Shown one piece after another: positions 24,060 through 35,400 of a stretch of 64,000 nt of DNA. The first letter of the stretch is position 1. The number at the start of each line of letters is the position of its first letter. The DNA is from Bugula neritina (Eukaryota > Bryozoa > Gymnolaemata > Cheilostomatida > Bugulidae), in NCBI GenBank assembly GCA_964035545.1, contig OZ037765.1:5716698-5780697 (forward strand), written 5' to 3'. Made by a program: the position numbers and the translations under genes. The notes beneath the pieces are model-generated. The model saw only the letters and a program-made list of their open reading frames with translations, was not told the DNA's origin and did not search any database.

Positions 24060-26704
24060 CTAATTAAAAGTGCTGCAAGTTGAAATACAATTTCATTAAT
24101 GGTAGGAAATTTAAAAATACAAAGAAATGTATTTATATGTTAATGAAAACAACAGTTTGATAAAAGATAATATACTGTAATTTGATACAAAATATCAAGT
24201 CAATAAGCTAAGACATTAAATCTTTTCAACAGCTAAAAGCAAAGTGAGTGAAAAATAAATTATCTAAACTCATCATAAGTACTTCCTTAAAAGTTAAATG
24301 CATATAAGTGAAACTACTAAACATAATAGTACAAAACAATTAAGTGTAAAGTAAAATAGAAACAATTTATCGAAATATTTTTAGCAAAAGTTTTATGGAA
24401 AAACTCTGATGCAGCTCTTCCATTGTACACAGATTGTGGCATTAATGATAATGCTCTTACTTTATGCTCAAAATGGGCATTCTGCCATTGAGCTTTCTAG
24501 CAGCAAGGGTAAGCTGATGGGCTTTATGTAAAGCTTATAGTTATAAGTGTTGTAACTCTAACTGCATTTTAACTTAAATGTACACATTAAAATATGCTTG
24601 TGGAGAGAAATTAGTGCAAAGCCATAAGTGTAAACCGTGGTGCTCTGTTCTGTGCAGACGAGGGGGACAATCCCTGAAACAGCTGCTGCACACATATTGA
24701 GTATATATTATGGTGAAGAGTACACGTTACCAAAGTGTTTTAATTTCTAGAAGGTGAGTATCAGTCTGAGTCTACCACTATGTTTTAGTTTACTGAATAA
24801 CTACCAGTCACTGTCAGAATTCACAGTATCAGTATGAGTATGAGTGTCAGACTCAGTGTGACTCACTCAGACTCAGGCTGTGAGTGTCTAACTCAGACGC
24901 TTACTTTACAACTGTAGAGTAACTGTAAAGTGAGCCTTCTGTCACTTGTGCCAAATAAAGTCACTGTAATAGACATATAGTGCTAACTGCTATGGACTAT
25001 CATTAAAAGTAAGTGGTGTGACTGTGCATACTGATACTTGAGTACTAAAGTCTAAACCCACCTGGTTGGGATTTCCTTTCATTTGATAAAGAGATGAAAT
25101 GGGCGGAAAACGAAAGTTCAAAAAAGTAAAACAATTAGTCGGGTATTAATGTGAGTGCCCCGCAAAACGGCTACATAATAGCAATTTCAGTAAACTAAGA
25201 ACTACAAAAACAAAGAAATCGTTAGAAGCGACAACGAAGTGGGAGTGACTAAGTACAGTATATCTGTAAACATCGTTGACCAAACGCCTCGTTCCAAACT
25301 TGCGCTAAAACACTGCTTTTAGCCACCCCAACTTGGTGCTGCTTCAAGTGATTTTTTAAAGACGAGTTTCATTTTTATTCACCGTGGTCCATGACCATCA
25401 AATTCATTTGGCATCATTATGACTATCACCATAACTATCACTATCAGTATGACTATGAGATCTGATCTATGAGATCTGATCTATCAGGTTCAATGCTTTA
25501 GTACTAGTAGTATTCGTATGAGACATGGGGGTACGATAGTGATACTCGTACTGTTTTTGTATCTTTCAGTTTCTTAGTTTCTATTAATTAGTATTAGGCC
25601 TACTATTAGATTTACTTTTACTTTTAGTATTAATCTATAGAATTGGAGGGAGAGCCGATAACTTGAACTTCAACTACTACTAAGTACTAGTGAACTTGGT
25701 TTTTAAAAATTGACGTTTATTTTTAAACTTCAAGTTTAGGGTTGATCAACTCATTATGATTAATATTATCTCATGTATGATATTAGTAATTATAATATTG
25801 ATAATATTAATATAAATATTTAATATTTACATTAGACTTAGTTTAATAACTTTTGAGTGAAACATTTTCTCTAACGACTAACCCTAACAGTATGAGTAAC
25901 AGCAACGCTAACTCAATCTGAAACTGTTATAGTAATAGTGATTAACGTAAGACTAAGTCTCACTTTAAGTTTAGGAATAAAAATAAATGGATTTTTTTGT
26001 TAAAATTGAAACTACTGTTAGTGTTACTATTAGTATTACTGAATACTGTATTGCTATTAGTGTTACCTTTTAACCTGATACTCAATTTATTATTGATATT
26101 AGTATTACTATAAGTATAAGTATAAGCACCACAGGGCTAGGCGTAGTTGCAACGAAGTCGAATGTCAATGCGATAGTAATAGTCATTTTGATTGTGAATT
26201 TCATAAGTCATACTCATACTGATGCTTTCTACGTCTATGAAGTTTTTAAAATGGCTCAAGCATGAAGTTTAAGAATAAATATTCTAAACTAATACTATTT
26301 AAAATGAAAGCTAAAAGTAAAAGTATTATCATTATGAAAAATTGTAGTTGTCACTCATTATGGTTGTGAATATACTTGTATTTATCGCTGTTTGTTTTTA
26401 TGTGAGTGTTGCCTAGAATATGTTTTTTATGGCCGTGAATGACCTTGACCCATACAATTTATTATTCAATTTGTTTATTTAAAGCAAAATGATATACTAT
26501 AATACTGCACCATTGTTTCATGCATGAAACAATCGGGTAGTGTCACTCCAACTTTATTGGTGTAACAAACATATGTTCATGCTGCATTTTGTTCACTTGT
26601 CATCTGGTTTTATCAAGCTAAACAAAAAATTTATTCACCTAAACTATTCACCTCTTTAGTTTAGCTACACATGTCATATGTTTTAGGACAGCACCAACTG
26701 TAGG
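24060..26704. other. Divergent intergenic region with degenerate short-period repeats
   Basis: It lies between the divergent start codons of TMEM220 and REX1BD. About 24775-24910 is rich in imperfect copies of ACTCAGAC and GTGAGTGTC. About 25380-26340 is a mosaic of ACTATC, AGTATT and TAAGTT words with a loose six-base rhythm. An ATCTGATCTATGAG direct repeat lies near 25456-25490, and a GC-box-like GGGCGG is at about 25100. No ORF is supported. Confidence 0.55.
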
Positions 26705-28777
26705 ATGTCTGTTACAGCTAGTGTTGACTTGCTAAATGAGCTCAAGAGGTTTCATTATTTGGAAGCAGAACGAGTTGAAACATACGGGCTCTTTGAAGAG
26801 TAAGTACATTTATAACCACCATTTCTATATTGTCAAATTTAGTTCATGGTTAGTATTAATAAAGCTGTTGTTTTTGTTCAGTTGATAGACTCGTTTCAAA
26901 CCTTTTATTTTGTATGGAAATACTATAATGAAAATCTAATCCTACGTTCATGTGACGGCTTTCCCTGTTTATATTATATGTAGTAAGTCTTTACTTTTTG
27001 TGAAAACACAAAATGTTATCTACTGGCTGTTTCATGCTCATGGCTAAGTTAGAACCTAATTGTTTAAGGTCTGAGGAAATTGGAAATACTATACAACAAA
27101 CTTCTGTGATTTCATTTTCATTGTGGCTGTACTATGTAGTTCTACGTAGCAGTAATCATTACTGTTTTTATATCACATATATTGACAAATTTATTCTGTT
27201 AGTGCATGGTGCTCTAATTAGTCTCATACTATCAAAAAATCTCTAAATCGGATATTTTTCACATGTTTTAGCTTTTTAAATACTGCCATACTAATTATTC
27301 GCTAATTTTAACCTTACTCTCCCCACTAATATTACATAATATTTTTTGTATTTCTCTTTGCAATTATTATTTATTCAAGTTGATTTTTATTTTGTTGAAG
27401 AGGATTTTCTGCGTATCTAAAAGGAGCTCCTAATTATAACCTTCAAATGTATAAAGAATTAGTGAATGAAATAACTACGACATTTCTCAATATCTCTAAA
27501 GACATAATAGGCATTAAAAATATATTTGAAGAGAATGGACAACACGCCATATCAGATTCTGTATCTAAAATTCAATCATTAGAACAAAGGAAACTTCAAC
27601 TGGTAAGAGATCCCATATGCTGTAACTGTTGTTTACGATGATACTGGATGTTTTAGTATTTGTTTTTATGTTACACCAATTCGAAATTCTATAGTCACAG
27701 AAACAGTTGTGTGATAAATAGTGAAAGATGTATTGTAGTGATGTATTGTAGCGTATAATAATTTAGATTTGTCTTTTCAGTTTTTCATTTAATATAGTAA
27801 TTTTTGTGCAATTACGTAAGCCAATCTCAGCCGAGAATCGAAAGTGTGAAGATGTTGGGATCTCCGAGTGGGTTCGAGGCATTCGATTGTCGGATCCGAT
27901 TGAATGCGATCAGACATATCGGTGGCTCCGACATCTTCACGGGAACCTCGATTCTCGGACGTGATCGGCAGAAGTTTCTCGAAGGGACTTTTTCCCAGTA
28001 TATAAGAAGGCGAGCTCACAGAGTGGATCAGTCTACCACTGGAGCTCGCCTGATCAAGACACACACATATACTCTTATAGCTTATAATAAAGATTATTCT
28101 ACTCAACACGGACAACCTACCTCATCTCATATATTACAGAGTTATGCTCCCCACTTAATTGCATTCCACCTATAAAACTACTACAGTATTTTATATTGGC
28201 TGTGCTGCTAACTTGCATTGCAGCGTACAAAATTATATGGGTTTTGTAGACAGCTGACTTACAAATTATTAGACAAAAGGAGATTGATGAACCAGATGAT
28301 GCGTTAGCTGATGACATTAAAGAGCTCAAGTCCAAGTGAGTGTCACCCAAACCATTAGTGGGTGTTAAGAGTTGTTTACCCACTCAAGGAGACAATGAAT
28401 ACCCCATTGTGTTTATACCATTTTACAAGTTAATTATCTGCTAGGCTTCCACTGTAGATTTACACTAGAATGACTATATCAGCATCTTTTGATAATCATG
28501 TACATTATTTATTGTCTGGCTACTATTAATGAGAAAAAATCCTGCATGTGAACTTATATTACATATATATCCTGAATGGCAAACAAAGGGCTCCATATTT
28601 TTGCAATGCTCAGATAACATCTGTACATAAGATCAGTTATTTCTTCTACTAAATTAAAGCTGTGTGATGTTCACTTGTTTCAGGATTTCCCAAATTATGG
28701 AAGATATAAATGATGAAATTGAGACACTGAAATATAATTCAGAAGATTTGTACACAGCAGAAGGAGGTGCTACATGA
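26705..28777 (+). CDS. REX1BD: REX1BD-like protein (Required for excision 1-B domain)
   Basis: Exons 26705-26799, 27401-27602, 28250-28335 and 28684-28777 give 158 residues; the human protein is about 180. The alignable core is LKRFHYLEAERVETYGLFEE followed by GFSAYL, then ISDSVSKIQSLEQRKLQL, as in the human LQAERAQAF...YL and HVRSLQQLEE segments. The rest is predominantly helical and acidic, ending EDLYTAEGGAT. The domain is named after the Chlamydomonas DNA-repair gene REX1; its animal function is poorly known. The ATG follows a short purine-rich leader. Intron 2 carries the LTR-like insertion at 27804-28139. The gene is convergent with BTF3. Confidence 0.85.
27804..28139 (+). mobile_element. 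LTR-like insertion (putative solo LTR) in REX1BD intron 2
   Basis: About 335 bases, clearly more GC-rich than their surroundings, begin near TGTGCAATTACG and end near ATATTACA (TG...CA). In order the segment holds a 129-bp imperfect palindrome, a TATA box (TATATAAGA near 28000), a strong hairpin just downstream, and an AATAAAG poly(A)-type signal near 28086. That is the layout of a retrotransposon LTR (U3-R-U5). No clear target-site duplication or second LTR was found, so the limits are approximate. A palindromic DNA element is the main alternative. Confidence 0.5.
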
Positions 28778-28819
28778 GTATCACACAGAAGTCATCAATG
28801 CTATTATTATACACATATA

Positions 28820-28825
28820 TTTATT
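28820..28825 (-). terminator. BTF3 poly(A) signal
   Basis: TTTATT on the plus strand (AATAAA on the minus strand) lies 115 bases past the BTF3 stop codon and inside the REX1BD 3' UTR. Confidence 0.6.
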
Positions 28826-28903
28826 TAGCTTTTATGAATAGCAGTTTTTTGTGAAAAAAAGTTGTTAACGACTTTAGAAACCATGTAACAGTATGAAATA
28901 GCA

Positions 28904-28909
28904 AATAAA
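28904..28909 (+). terminator. REX1BD poly(A) signal
   Basis: AATAAA lies 127 bases past the REX1BD stop and only 31 bases before the last coding base of the opposing BTF3 gene. Confidence 0.65.
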
Positions 28910-28939
28910 AATTCATATTTTGTTAATTGCAAAGCTTGT

Positions 28940-29975
28940 TCAATCATCTTTAGATGCTTCATCAAAATTTTCAACTAGATCTGGCACTTCATCATCTTCG
29001 TCTACTTCAGTGGTAGCAGGTGCTTTTTCTGTATTGGTCACTAGAAAAATGATTCACAATGTAATTTTTGAATTAATGTAAATAATAGCATGTCAACTTT
29101 CTACAGATGTACAATTAAATCACCAATCACTTGACATAGCAATGAGAGAACTAGAAGTAGTTTATATGCATGTGGGGATGTTAGCTATAGAAATAAACTC
29201 ACATCCAGCCACAGTTGTAGCCAGTTTCTTAAGGCTGGCCAAGTTCTCTGGGCCCAGTTGATTGAGGATTCCTGGCAACATCTCGGTTATTTCTAAAATA
29301 ATTGGATGACTTACATGAAATGATAGTGGGCAGCATAAAGATTACTTGAAAACAGCTCAATTAAATATGGAGCAGCATGTTCATTTCTAAATGCAAGCCT
29401 AACAAACTGAAGTGATGGAGGCTTTAAACTCAATTTGGAAATTTTGATAAACTAGAATCTCAATGAAAAATGTACATCTATGGCTTATGATAGTAGTATA
29501 TGAGAACAAGATACTGGTCATTGGTCATGTTTTCCTTTATAAAATAAAATTTAAAAAAATTAATTCTACTGTTGAGACAGGGGTGGGCATGAGTTCTGTT
29601 TTAAGGTTTTAAGAGTTGGGTGCACTTGTTAGCAAATGCAGAAATATGATGGCCAAAACCAAGTTAATCATCAGAGTGATAATTTTACAAGAGCTTACGT
29701 TTTGTCTCTGCGTGACCAGTGATAGAAAATGTGTTGGCAACTAGTGATGCTTGCACTTTAGGGTTGGTAAAGTGAATTACTGTTCCATCATCTTTAATCA
29801 TATTTACTTCTTCAATTCCGGGAATATTATTTACACCCAATTTCTTGAGTGAAGTCTGTAGCTTTTTATCATCTGTAGCAGCTGTTCTGTGTATGACCTT
29901 TTTCTTCCTACGCACTGAACCCTTACCTCCAGTTCGCACCTGTTCTTGAAGAGCTTTTAGTTTTTCAGGGTTCAT
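28940..29975 (-). CDS. BTF3: BTF3, beta subunit of the nascent polypeptide-associated complex
   Basis: Coding exons 29975-29699, 29292-29203 and 29040-28940 give 155 residues. A non-coding first exon ends at a GTAAGT donor at 30565. The start [20 protein letters not shown] fits the short BTF3b form. The basic ribosome-binding motif RRKKK follows, then the NAC domain ([20 protein letters not shown] and [20 protein letters not shown]). The acidic C-terminus contains [18 protein letters not shown]. The protein pairs with NAC-alpha and binds ribosomes near the exit tunnel to shield nascent chains. All family landmarks are present and it looks intact. Confidence 0.95.
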
Positions 29976-30289
29976 TTTCAACTTCTAAAAGTAAATTAAA
30001 ACAGTCGTATAAAAGCGAATATCCTAATTTAATGCTTGGTAGAAACAGTTCAACTCCAAACTACTATTCCTAATACTATTCAATTAAAATGATTACTACT
30101 ATCACTATGATTATGATACCAACTCCAAGTCTGAAAGTGGAATAACTAGCAGTACTTCAACTTGTTAGTGGTCAATGTCGTACTTCCTAACACTTTACAT
30201 TGCAATTTGATTTTGAAATTGATAGAGTAATTTTAAATTTAATAATTTGACTTTTAGACTAAGACTGAAAAATTATTGCCTCCATTGGG

Positions 30290-30352
30290 ATTCAAAGTCG
30301 AGACCTCCAGCTTGCAAGCAGGCGCGCTAACAAATTACAACAAAGGGGCTAT
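30290..30352 (-). mobile_element. tRNA-like SINE head fragment
   Basis: On the minus strand GTTAGCGCGCCTGCTTGCAA followed by GTCTCGACTTTGAATCCCA resembles the anticodon-to-TPsiC part of a tRNA-derived head. It lies in BTF3 intron 1. Too little remains to assign it firmly to the same SINE family. Confidence 0.4.
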
Positions 30353-30564
30353 TGAGTAAACTCAACACTACGTAGACTTAATTCTTAATTAATCTACAAT
30401 ATCAATTTCAAATTGAACTTCATTTTCTATTTGAATAATTGAATTTAATTTTACAGTTTTAGTATATTTTAGCGATTGGTGTCGTCTTTAATCATTAGAC
30501 CAATTAAACTAAAAACAAGTACTTTGAATCAGTGAGCTGAACAACATAATTATTTCGTACTTAC

Positions 30565-30630
30565 GGTTTAATTTTCAGGACAGAGTGGTTATCACTGACG
30601 CACCTCGCGGTTGACTACAGACAAACTCGC
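30565..30630 (-). other. BTF3: BTF3 non-coding first exon (approximate 5' end)
   Basis: A donor AAACC|GTAAGTACG ends this exon. An acceptor directly before the coding exon (TTTTAG then AAGTTGAAAATG) supports a spliced leader of UTR. The transcription start is not visible; the upper limit is a guess. Confidence 0.5.
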
Positions 30631-31157
30631 GAGTAACAAACACAAAAAACAGGAAATAATGCTGAAAAGGGTTTGCGATCAAGATTTTTCTAGACTTTCT
30701 TGTTTTACCATATAAAAATAATAATAATATAGTCAGCAGTAACTCAATTTATAAATTTTATTTTAAACTTAATTAAAATAAAAACATGTTGCATTTTTTT
30801 ACGCTTACTAATAGTATAATGTTATCAAAATTGAGATTAAAATAATTGTTGAGGATTCGCCCAACAAAACTTTTTGTTATAGAGTTGTCCTTTCTAAAAC
30901 TTTGACTTGGGTGTTTTAAAATACAAAATATTGATTTTAGTAGAGTTGTCTAATCTATTATAAGATTTGCAAACAAAGAAAAGATAACAAAAACCTGCGC
31001 AATGTATATTATAATTATAAGCTCCATAATCAGAGCCAGGATGAGCTACTTGGAAGGAGAGAGGGAGAGAGGCTCAAGCTTCTCGATTATGAAAAGATTC
31101 CCCATGCAGCTGCTATCTCAAATAAAAAGCAGCATTCAATTACTCAATATAATAACC

Positions 31158-31346
31158 TTGGGTGTTCTAGATTGTAGTGGTTAGGGTGCAGGCCAAGTAT
31201 GACAGATGACATGGTCATTGCGGATGTCAGGAAAATCATTCGATCGTTATTGCCTTTGTGCCGCAGCTAAAACTCAAACTATGATGCTAGCATGGTATGA
31301 GGCACCGGCTAAACTCTCATAGGGATGGAGACTTAAAAATGTGAGC
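31158..31346 (+). mobile_element. Diverged SINE copy
   Basis: The head is GATTGTAGTGGTTAGGGTGC, then a body with GGATGTCAGGAAAATCATTC. The tail runs ACCGGCTAAACTCTCATAGG to GATGGAGACTTAAAAATGTG. The tail matches that of the copies at 5931 and 18489. The middle is rearranged or diverged. Confidence 0.6.
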
Positions 31347-32251
31347 ATATCTGCATAGTACACATAATATTGATTGCATGAATAAGTGTCATATTATTAT
31401 GATGCCACAGCAGTAAAAAATTCCATAGCAAATATATACTATATTAAAAATATACATATTTAACTCAAGCTGCTTATTGAGTATTAACATATATAGAATC
31501 AAAAAGATGCCATGCATCATGCAATAGATGCTGCTGTACAGTATAAGTACTGTTATTCTAACACATAACATACTATATCTGCTTCTTTGAAGTGATAAAA
31601 AATGAGTCCCAGATAGGCTGATGTTAAATAAAAGTTATACTTTGCAATATTCACATATTATTATTGACTCCACAAAAATAAGACAATTATCTATAATGAC
31701 TTGGAGAATTGTTTTCAACTAATACGATTGCTAGAGATTAAGGCTGGCCATTCAATATATTATAGCAATGCTAACCTAAATACTTAGGCAATAATGCAAC
31801 ATGTAAAGGGCATAATATGATGTCATTTATTTTGAAAATTGAACCGGTCAGCTGGTATCAAAGCTTTGTTTTCAACTGAAATAATAATCTATCTAAACAT
31901 ATTATTATACTCACAGTCACATCTTTGCAATTTAAACATAAATCACAAGATGAAAAATTTTATGCTTAATTTACACTCTGTTTCTGTATTCTCACTTTTT
32001 AAATGATCATCATTTAGTGCGCTTTTATCAGGAATATAAAGGGTTATCTCAAAGAAGTGAGTTAGAGGCATTCTCTATAATATTATAATATTATTTTAAA
32101 ATTTCACACCTTTCACACCTATACGGTCGTAGTCCCGTACGGGTGACCGGATTATTATTTTAAAATGGGGTGGCAAAATCTTTTTATTTACCAGAGAGTT
32201 GTCGCTTTTTGCTAGCAAATCGTCGATCCAATAAGACCACAGCCTTCAGCT

Positions 32252-32259
32252 GGCGGGAA
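32252..32259 (+). promoter_or_regulatory. E2F-type site in the NASP promoter
   Basis: GGCGGGAA (reverse TTCCCGCC) is a classical E2F site, about 150 bases upstream of the NASP ATG, with a CCAAT (ATCCAATAAG) at about 32227-32235. NASP is an S-phase-linked histone chaperone, so E2F control would make sense. This is motif evidence only. Confidence 0.45.
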
Positions 32260-32402
32260 TCAACGGGATAGCCACAAAAATAGTAGCATTGTATTTTCCA
32301 TTCGCAAAAGTTTAACGATTGTACTACAGTCCTACTGAGCTTTCAATACACTGTGTTTGATCTTTAACTTTGTTGAAAACTTCATTTAGGCCAGTGTCTA
32401 AC

Positions 32403-35400
32403 ATGTCTAATGATGCAGAGCAGTTAAATTTGAAAGAAAAAGAAGTTTATAAATGTACCACTACCAATGGGCATGGCAATGAACTTGAACTTGAAGATCA
32501 AGATCAAGATGAGCAGAAATCTGAATCTCCAGAGGCAGAGGGGTAACTAACTTATTCGTATTTGAAAAAATACTGAAATACAGAAAGTATTCTGATAACT
32601 AATTGGTAGCTTTATTTGTAGTAGTTATTAAACTACTATCACTTAATCTTATACTTAAGTTATAGCTAGGCCTAGTATTATATTAATTAAATAATAATTT
32701 ATAAAAGTAAAAAAGTAAATCACAATGCTAGGCCTAATAGTAATACTAATTGTAATACTAATAGACATAGTAAAAATATAAGACCAAGTACTACTATTAC
32801 TATTAGTATTAGTATTACTATTAGTTTGGCAATAGCCATAGCCTAGGTATTACTTTACTATTAATATTACCTACTACTACTACTAGTATACTATTAATAT
32901 ACTAGTAGGTAATATTAATAGTAAATTTTTAATATTATTAATAATTAATATTACTGCTACTAGTAGTAGTACTAGTAGTAGTAGATGAAAGGGTACTGAT
33001 AATAGTGATAATGTCAATATTACTATTACTATTACTATTAGACTTGCTCTTAGCGTCTTACTCTAGTCTTAGTGATAGTGATACTCTAACTAATGTTGTG
33101 ATAGTATAACTGTAAATTATTAAGTATGAACATAACTAAAGTCTATAATGGCAGTAGTAATAGTAATATTAGTATTAGTATAAGTATCAGTATGCCAATG
33201 CGTTCTTCAAGTTATGAACTTATGTAATTATATAACTTTTAAGTACTAGTAGTGTAGCATGAACATCATAGTAAAAGACAGTGAAACTGAAAATCAAAGT
33301 TATTGCTTAATACTATTTCAACTATTGATCATCATTCTGTAGTATAATTTTTATATTGATTACACTGTAACTTTTAATCTTAGGCTTGGGAATCACTCAA
33401 TTTGCTTTAGACTTTTGCATTAGTAGCCTGTAGCTTATGCTATAACATTAGGTATAAATATTAATGAGTATTAGTATCAATCTGAATCAGAATAAAAGAC
33501 TAGCCTAGTTTTAGTGCGAAAAGTTTAATTTGAGTAGGAGTAAAGCTACAAAGTAAGATTTTGTCAAACTGATTTCGAATCTGTTGAAAATTTATATACT
33601 GAAATACTTGAGAGGTTGATTTCTTGAAAAATAGTTTTAAAGGTAAATTAAATACAGAACACATTATAAAAATTTTAATTTATATATATTCACTGATTCA
33701 CTCTTTTAATGCAACCAATTTAAATTGTCAACGCTAGCATACATGACACCAATAAATACAGGACAGTTTTTAAAATGCTGCAAATAAATTTGGGGTGATA
33801 TCTTTTTAATAATTCGCATGATTTCAAATTTAAGTATAAAAACTGAATTTTATGAAAAATAATACAATTTTCTAACTTTCATGAATACAAATTTCTCAGA
33901 ATTTTAAAATAAATATTATAAACAACTGCATGACTTGTATGAACATGTGATTTTCTCTTACTGTTGCCAAAAAACTTTTAGATCATTATCACATTATTTG
34001 TAGCTTAGCTGAAGAAAAACTGAGTGTCGGTAAAAAGAGTTTGGCATGTGGAGAATATTCACAAGCTGTAGACTTGCTGGGAGAGGCTTGCCACATCTTG
34101 GCTGCAAAGTTTGGTGACAACAGCCCTCAGCTTGCGGATCCATACTTCTATTACGGGAAAGCACTTCTGGAGCTGGCCAGAACAGAAAATACGGTGCTTG
34201 GAAATGCACTTGATGGAGGTGATGCATTGCAATACAGATTTTAGTAGTGATTTTAGTTGAGTTATTAGATTGCTAAGCAGTGTAGACGACTGTGTTGCTA
34301 TGTAAACAACTGCGTTGCTAAGAGATGTTTTCCTGTTTCAGTTGGTGCAGAAGAAGAGAACGAAGCAGATCTATCAGAATCTGATCAGTTTGAAAAAACT
34401 AACGGAGTGTCCGGTTAGTTTGCTCTGCTTTGGCTGCCCGTATCACGCTTTGTTATGACATCACATCCTGATCTGTAAAGTTGGTCATAAAGACACTTGG
34501 CTACTTGTAATACTTCTGGATGCAGTAGTTCAGGCTGATATTGGTATTCCTCCTTTCAATGTTCCCATCACAAAGTTTGTCTCTTGTGTCTGTAGATTCA
34601 GAGAGAGATGACGTGAGAGGTCAGGTTTACTCTGCCATGTCTGCCACAGAAAAAGGAGACAACTCAGAGAAAACAGAGGGAGACAAGTCTGAAAAAGGTT
34701 TGGATAACGGGATGCTACTCGATTCTATCTCTTCCCTGCTGACTTCCAAGCACTGAATAGGAGAGATAAAGGTTGCAGAACTGAGTGTATATTTTAGATG
34801 GAGACAAAACTGAAGCCGATGCGTTGCCAGATTCAGTATCCAACCAGGAGGAGGATACTGAGAAAACATCAGCTGACAACACAGACTCTGGTGCTACGGA
34901 GGGCAGCGAGGCAGCTGCTTCTGTAGCAACTCCTGCTGACAGCGCTGCCAGTGAGGAGGCCGTCACAGCTAATGGTGAAGAGGATATGGTAGCTGATGAA
35001 GACGAGGAAAATTCGACAGAGGATGCTGGGGCAGAGGAAGATGGGGAAGCTACAAACTCTTCTCAGGTGACGGAATATTTCTGGCCTGTGAACTGCCAAG
35101 TTAAAACACGTATTGTATACAGTGCACACTTTGACATGCTTGTTATGTTACAAAGGCTACTAGAAAATGGTCTTTCATGCTCCAAACATATTTTGACAAT
35201 GCAAAGGGTTTGTGATTGGCTAGCATCAGTACATGTGTTTAATTTTACATGTAGACCCCAAAGTGAAGCCAAATGTGTATGTATGTGCGTAGCCAATGGC
35301 CCCCTCATTTACAATCTATACATATTCTCATCTTCGTATTGAATTTACAGGGAGACGCCGATGATGTACCCAATCTTCAGCTTGCATGGGAAATCCTTGA

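Larger units (their letters stand above)
30631..32402. other. Divergent BTF3/NASP intergenic region
   Basis: AT-rich, with a SINE at 31158-31346. A short GC-rich oddity containing CGGTCGTAGTCCCGTACGGG lies near 32125-32150 and is unexplained. The NASP promoter region with an E2F-type site is at 32252. No coding sequence is supported. Confidence 0.5.

Noticed and set aside
27789-28175. Two opposing ORFs of more than 100 codons as a small gene pair
   Set aside because: They mirror each other because the DNA is a long palindrome inside an LTR-like insertion; neither has a recognisable domain or start context.
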